Below, piece after piece: positions 6,134 through 9,405 of a DNA stretch of 9,405 nucleotides; positions within the stretch are counted from its first letter, which is position 1; each line of letters opens with the position of its first letter. Source of the DNA: Pseudomonadota bacterium (GTDB lineage Bacteria; Pseudomonadota; Gammaproteobacteria; Pseudomonadales; Azotimanducaceae); the NCBI GenBank assembly GCA_027621895.1, contig JAQCAK010000049.1, forward strand, positions 1 through 9,405. Direction: 5' to 3'. Below the pieces are notes generated by a model that did not search any database, was not told the DNA's origin, and saw nothing but the letters and a program-made list of their open reading frames with translations. Made by a program: the position numbers and the translations under genes.

Positions 6134-7633
6134 ATGTGGTGGAAAATTCTGCTGGGCCTGCTGGCCGCAATCCTTATCGGCTTCTTTATCATGATCGAGC
6201 GGGTCGGTGTGACGCCCGGCATTCTGCTCAGCTCTCTGTTCGGCATGGGCACCGGCACGCCGGAAGCATCCACCATCCGGTCTTCTCTCAAGGTGCCCCC
6301 GGGATTCTCGGTGGGCCTGTACGCGGGACACATCAACAACGCCCGATTTATACGCTTCACCAGGGCCGGTGACCTGATCGTCGCGCAGCCCCGGGAATCC
6401 AGAATCAGCCTGGTCATGCGTGATGCGAACGGCGACGGCATCGCAGACGGGACCCGGGTACTGATGGATAACCTGGTCAGGCCCCACAGCATCGACTTCC
6501 ACGAGGGTTATCTCTACATTGCGGAGTCCAATGCGGTTGGCCGTGTGCGCTTTGATCACGAGACCGGCACGCTCACCGGTGACTACGAGCGAATCATTGC
6601 CGGTCTGGGTGACGAGGGAAATCACTGGACCAAAACCATCCTGTTCGGCCCGGATGGCCTGCTTTACCTCAGCGCCGGCTCTACCTGCAATGTGTGCCAG
6701 GAAACCGATCCCATGCGGGCCGCGATTACCCGATACCAGCCTGATGGCAGTGGCGTGGAACGCTTTGCCACCGGTCTGCGAAATGCCGTCGGCATGGATT
6801 TCTCGCCGCTTGATGGCCATTTATACGCCACTGACAACGGCCGTGACCTCCTGGGTGATGATTACCCGCCCTGCGAACTTAACCGGGTTGAAGCTGGCCA
6901 GTTCTACGGCTGGCCGAACGTCAACGGCTTCGGCGATCCCGATCCGGACTTCGGCGACGAGGCGAAACGCGAGGAAGCCATACCGCCGGTACACGGATTC
7001 AGGCCGCATAACGCACCACTGGGCATACGCTTTATTCAGCTTGAGTCTTTCCCGGAGGAATACAGGAACGTCGCGCTGGTTGCCCTGCACGGCAGCTGGA
7101 ACCGTTCGACCTATGATGGCTACAAGGTGGTATCCCTGCACCCGAACAGCGAGGGTGGCTATGACGAAAGGGACTTCCTGTCCGGATTTGAGAACAACGG
7201 CGATATTATCGGCCGACCGGTGGATGTGGCCGCAGGGCCGGACGGGTGCGTCTACGTTTCCGACGACTACGCAATGGCCATTTTTCGCGTCTGCCATGGC
7301 GAGGAAGCCGCACAGGCTGTCCCGGCGCCTGAGTCACCCAGCTTGCCCGGCCAGCCAGCGTCCACAGGACTGGAAAACTATGATCCTGTCGAACTGCAGG
7401 CACTGGTCGCTGAGGGCGAGACGCTGTTTCGTACCCGCGGCTGTACCAGCTGTCACCTGGTCAATGGCGGCAAGTCGGGTTTCGGCCTGAAACGCCTGGA
7501 AAACCTGGATGATCGATATACAGTGAACAGCCTTCGGTCGTTCTTTAAAACGCCCACACCACCCATGCCGCCGGTTCGCCTGGACAATGAGGACCAGGAA
7601 CTGGCGCTTGCCGCCTACCTGCTGGAACTCTAG
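6134..7633 (+). CDS. membrane-anchored PQQ-type sugar/sorbosone dehydrogenase with C-terminal cytochrome c domain
   Basis: 499 residues from the ATG just after the hpt stop; a longer reading from 6020 would lie inside hpt and is rejected. Residues 2-24 form a hydrophobic N-terminal anchor (KILLGLLAAILIGFFIMI), placing the rest in the periplasm. Residues about 50-400 are a GSDH-type six-bladed beta-propeller. NHWTKTILFGPDGLLY (His164) and TGLRNAVGMDF (Arg216) align with the catalytic His144 and PQQ-binding Arg228 of soluble glucose dehydrogenase; GWPNVNG, HGSWNR and GRPVDVAAGPDG are further family marks. A Pro-rich linker leads to a single-heme cytochrome c domain: CTSCH at 437-441, probable Met478 sixth ligand in PPMPPV. 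Electrons should pass from PQQ to this heme and on to the respiratory chain. CNVC at 185-188 lacks the heme His. Substrate unknown; no PQQ biosynthesis genes are in view. Confidence 0.92.
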   Translation: MWWKILLGLLAAILIGFFIMIERVGVTPGILLSSLFGMGTGTPEASTIRSSLKVPPGFSVGLYAGHINNARFIRFTRAGDLIVAQPRESRISLVMRDANGDGIADGTRVLMDNLVRPHSIDFHEGYLYIAESNAVGRVRFDHETGTLTGDYERIIAGLGDEGNHWTKTILFGPDGLLYLSAGSTCNVCQETDPMRAAITRYQPDGSGVERFATGLRNAVGMDFSPLDGHLYATDNGRDLLGDDYPPCELNRVEAGQFYGWPNVNGFGDPDPDFGDEAKREEAIPPVHGFRPHNAPLGIRFIQLESFPEEYRNVALVALHGSWNRSTYDGYKVVSLHPNSEGGYDERDFLSGFENNGDIIGRPVDVAAGPDGCVYVSDDYAMAIFRVCHGEEAAQAVPAPESPSLPGQPASTGLENYDPVELQALVAEGETLFRTRGCTSCHLVNGGKSGFGLKRLENLDDRYTVNSLRSFFKTPTPPMPPVRLDNEDQELALAAYLLEL

Positions 7634-7645
7634 CGCAAACCGGGC

Positions 7646-8524
7646 TTATGCCGGCACCGGCGCCGCATACTCTGTGATCGGGTCGCCCTTGATCCTGGCG
7701 TGATACATGACCCTCGGCTGTGTCATGTCCCAGGGGCAGGCCCGGTGCAGCAGGCAGCGATTGTCCCACAGCACCGCATCGCCAGCCGACCAGTGATGGT
7801 GATAGACCCGCGGAGGCTGGCAGGTGAAATCCAGGAGTTCTTCCAGCAGGCGGGTAGATGCTGCTTCACTCATACCCGGAATGCCGTAAGCATGGCGGCC
7901 AATCAGCAACGATTTGCGACCGGTTTCCGGATGCGTTTTAACCAGCGGCCGCAGCGGCGCTTCCTGGCCATGAAACCCGTATCCCCTGTAATCACCACCA
8001 GGGCATGAGCTTTCGCCTGCCGCTTTCTGTGAATGGTACAGGGAGTGACAGGCACTGAGTCCTTCCAGGCGTCTTTGCGTTGCTTCATCCAGCGCATCAT
8101 AAGCAGCTCGCAGGTCAGCCCAGCCAGTCTCGCCGCCGGTTTCCGGTACCACGTGAGCCGTAAATACCGCGCCTCTCGCCTGAACCGGCATGTAAGTGCT
8201 GTCACAATGCCAGCCCATATTGCCTTTGAGAATCTGCACGACACCATCAGCATCGTCGTCTTCGCGAACCGAGCCATCCCGACGCACATTGCTGATCGGC
8301 GCCAGGTCAAACTCCAGTTCACCAAAACGCTCAGCAAAGGCAACCTGGTCCGAATTGCTGAGGAACTGCGCTGGAAAGATCAACAGTGCATATTCAAGCC
8401 AGGCTTCATGGAGTTGTTCAAATGCAGACTGATCCAGTTCAGCCAGCTGAATGTTACGGACGATCGCGCCGAAGCTGACGTCGTGACTGGCGGCAAGCGG
8501 TTCCAGGTCAAAGGGAAGGGACAT
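7646..8524 (-). CDS. Fe(II)/2-oxoglutarate-dependent dioxygenase, TauD/TfdA family
   Basis: 292 residues from the ATG at 8524, typical of the family. The facial triad is His106 and Asp108 in GWHCDSTYM, and His260 in DNRCLLHRA. Arg271 (TQPR), eleven residues after the last His, should bind the 2-oxoglutarate carboxylate. VVPETGGETGWADLRAAYDAL, THPETGRKSLLIG and HHHWSAGDAVLWDN resemble TfdA-type members more than taurine dioxygenase. The enzymes hydroxylate small acids (taurine, sulfonates, phenoxyacetates, carnitine precursors); the substrate here cannot be told. Cytoplasmic. A longer reading from the TTG at 8569 is possible, but the ATG with AGG upstream and family alignment favour 8524. It is convergent with the PQQ dehydrogenase, 12 bases between stops. 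It lies 75 bases downstream of the 76-residue gene and may share its transcript. Confidence 0.93.
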   Translation of the reverse strand: MSLPFDLEPLAASHDVSFGAIVRNIQLAELDQSAFEQLHEAWLEYALLIFPAQFLSNSDQVAFAERFGELEFDLAPISNVRRDGSVREDDDADGVVQILKGNMGWHCDSTYMPVQARGAVFTAHVVPETGGETGWADLRAAYDALDEATQRRLEGLSACHSLYHSQKAAGESSCPGGDYRGYGFHGQEAPLRPLVKTHPETGRKSLLIGRHAYGIPGMSEAASTRLLEELLDFTCQPPRVYHHHWSAGDAVLWDNRCLLHRACPWDMTQPRVMYHARIKGDPITEYAAPVPA

Positions 8525-8560
8525 AGGCAAACCTGCAGACTGGTTCTGGTCACGGTTACT

Positions 8561-8576
8561 GTCGCGCAAACGCGAC
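8561..8576. repeat. perfect 6-bp inverted repeat upstream of the dioxygenase
   Basis: GTCGCG and CGCGAC form a perfect six-base stem around CAAA. It sits in the 75-base gap between the 76-residue gene and the dioxygenase. No T-tract follows on either strand, so it is not an intrinsic terminator. It could be an operator or a hairpin separating expression of the two genes; the short length also allows chance. Confidence 0.4.
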
Positions 8577-8599
8577 GGGTACGCAACCGGCAGGAACAG

Positions 8600-8830
8600 T
8601 CAGTCCACCAGCTTCAGGGACCCAAGGATTCCATTGGTCTTTCGGGTAAACAGTTCCCCGGGACGCAGCTGCCCTGACGGCACCAGCTGAAACCCATGGC
8701 TCTCCTGGGGATCGTGCCGCAACAGACCTGCATCTTCACCGGATAGATCCATGAGAAAAACAAAGTGGTGACCGTCACCCACCCGGATCTCGACACGCAC
8801 AATGACCTTGGATACGCGGTACCCTGTCAT
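8600..8830 (-). CDS. small protein of unknown function (76 residues)
   Basis: I do not recognise this protein. It has no signal peptide, no membrane segment and no cysteine. It reads as strand-rich: VSKVIVRVEIRVGDG (residues 6-20), HHFVFLMDLSGED (21-33), and a C-terminal GELFTRKTNGILGSLKLVD (58-76). Its reality is supported by context. The ATG overlaps the stop of the lipoprotein gene as ATGA (8827-8830), and AGGGA lies in the end of the upstream gene at a workable distance, so translation is probably coupled. Lacking an export signal, it should stay in the cytoplasm while its partner is exported. The 75-base gap before the dioxygenase leaves open whether all three are one operon. Confidence 0.72.
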   Translation of the reverse strand: MTGYRVSKVIVRVEIRVGDGHHFVFLMDLSGEDAGLLRHDPQESHGFQLVPSGQLRPGELFTRKTNGILGSLKLVD

Positions 8831-9405
8831 TCAAAATTTCCCTGCTGCTGCTCCACCCAGTCAGCAGGCGCCGGCTGCGGTGCGACAGGTGTTGCGGTAA
8901 AGGAAGTTCGGGTCATCTGGTTCCTGCCTTCAAGCAACACTGTCCCGTGGGCATTGGAGACCTCGGCCTGGCCTTCAAGCAGCAGGTAACTGGCGACCTG
9001 TGAGGAACGACCACTGGCAATGAGCAGCCTGCCTGCAAACAGTTTCACCCGACCGGTCGTGGTGACAACTTCAACCGGACTGCCACCGCGCGCCGGCCAG
9101 CGACGACTTGCATCAATCCTGATAAACCCATAGTCCAGAAAGAAAACTCTTGCAGACGAATCATACTGATGCACGACCAATTCGGATGGTCCGGCAAGCC
9201 TCGCCTTGAGGTTACGCCGAAAATTCAGGGACAGGGATTCTTCCAGGCGCACCAGAATCACATCGTTCACCGCGACGCCGGCCCGTTCACCGAGTTCACG
9301 GTAAAGATCACCGCGCAGCAGACGCGGAACTCCATTGACCTGTGACACCAGCGCTACTGTATCTTCCGAGAGGAGATTCAGGTTCGCGGAACCACAGGCG
9401 GTGAG
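8827..9405 (-). CDS. FecR-domain lipoprotein, 5' end cut by window
   Basis: 192 residues are visible and the frame is open to the right edge. The first four visible residues, LTAC, form a lipobox; the Cys would be lipidated and become residue 1 of the mature protein. The next residue is Gly, not Asp, so outer-membrane sorting is expected. After a short linker comes ALVSQVNGVPRLLRGD, then GPSELVVHQYDSSARVFFLDYGFIRIDA, VEVVTTTGRVKLFAGRLLIASG and LLLEGQAEVSNAHGTVLLEGRNQ. This strand-Gly-strand order matches the FecR domain. FecR itself senses ferric-siderophore receptors and signals to a sigma factor; stand-alone lipidated FecR domains have other, mostly unknown roles. The start codon and most of the signal peptide lie beyond the window. 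The C-terminal tail is Pro/Ala/Gln-rich. Translationally coupled to the 76-residue gene. FecR assignment is from pattern only. Confidence 0.75.
   Translation of the reverse strand, partial: LTACGSANLNLLSEDTVALVSQVNGVPRLLRGDLYRELGERAGVAVNDVILVRLEESLSLNFRRNLKARLAGPSELVVHQYDSSARVFFLDYGFIRIDASRRWPARGGSPVEVVTTTGRVKLFAGRLLIASGRSSQVASYLLLEGQAEVSNAHGTVLLEGRNQMTRTSFTATPVAPQPAPADWVEQQQGNFE

Noticed and set aside
6098..6820. 240-residue minus-strand open frame opposite the hpt end and the start of the PQQ dehydrogenase
   Set aside because: It is antisense to two recognised genes and has no family motif.
6519..7490. 323-residue open frame on the plus strand inside the PQQ dehydrogenase
   Set aside because: It is a shifted frame within a well-supported gene; its composition (Ser, Arg, Pro, Thr rich) is typical of a shadow frame.
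7634..7680. GC-rich GCCGGCACCGGCGCCG at the convergent 3' ends, considered as a shared terminator
   Set aside because: It lies inside the coding end of the dioxygenase, the arms are irregular, and no T-tract follows on either strand.
8033..8677. 214-residue open frame on the plus strand opposite the dioxygenase
   Set aside because: It lies antisense to a gene with a complete catalytic triad, has no recognisable motif, and is expected from GC-rich codon bias.

Overview
The window is ordinary chromosomal DNA of high-moderate GC. It most likely comes from a free-living, aerobic gammaproteobacterium, possibly marine. The best pointer is the Hpt protein, which closely follows the enterobacterial type (SSYG loop, VLIVEDIIDTG PRPP loop, and a C-terminal end very like the E. 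coli protein). Acyl-CoA dehydrogenase, TauD/TfdA dioxygenase and PQQ-dehydrogenase genes side by side fit an oxidative heterotroph. I can name the organism no more closely. There are no rRNA, tRNA, CRISPR, phage or intact insertion-sequence genes, and no gene-free stretch reaches 300 bases.

Layout. (1) 3-908, plus: the 3' part of a TPR-repeat protein that runs in from the left edge. (2) 992-1336, plus: a small single-domain cupin. A strong bidirectional terminator (1358-1391) follows, with a GGGGACAGTTTACTTT motif resembling REP/RAYT-associated repeats. (3) 1409-2659, minus: an ACAD10/11-type acyl-CoA dehydrogenase, transcribed divergently from the next block. (4) 2807-5455, plus: a TldD-like zinc protease and its TldE/PmbA-like partner, abutting stop to start. 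(5) 5583-7633, plus: hpt (purine salvage), then 2 bases later a membrane-anchored PQQ-type sorbosone/glucose dehydrogenase with a fused C-terminal cytochrome c domain. (6) On the minus strand from the right edge: a FecR-domain lipoprotein (signal peptide cut at the lipobox), a 76-residue protein of unknown function overlapping it by ATGA, and a TauD/TfdA-family Fe(II)/2-oxoglutarate dioxygenase. The dioxygenase converges on the PQQ dehydrogenase.

How the genes work together. Two couplings are well supported: TldD with TldE, which form a heteromeric protease in characterised members, and the FecR lipoprotein with the 76-residue protein, whose reading frames overlap. Hpt and the PQQ dehydrogenase are probably co-transcribed but have no obvious shared pathway. 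The window does not show one clear new system. The least explained part is the lipoprotein/76-residue pair; the TldD/TldE pair without a visible substrate gene and the REP-like terminator deserve a second look.
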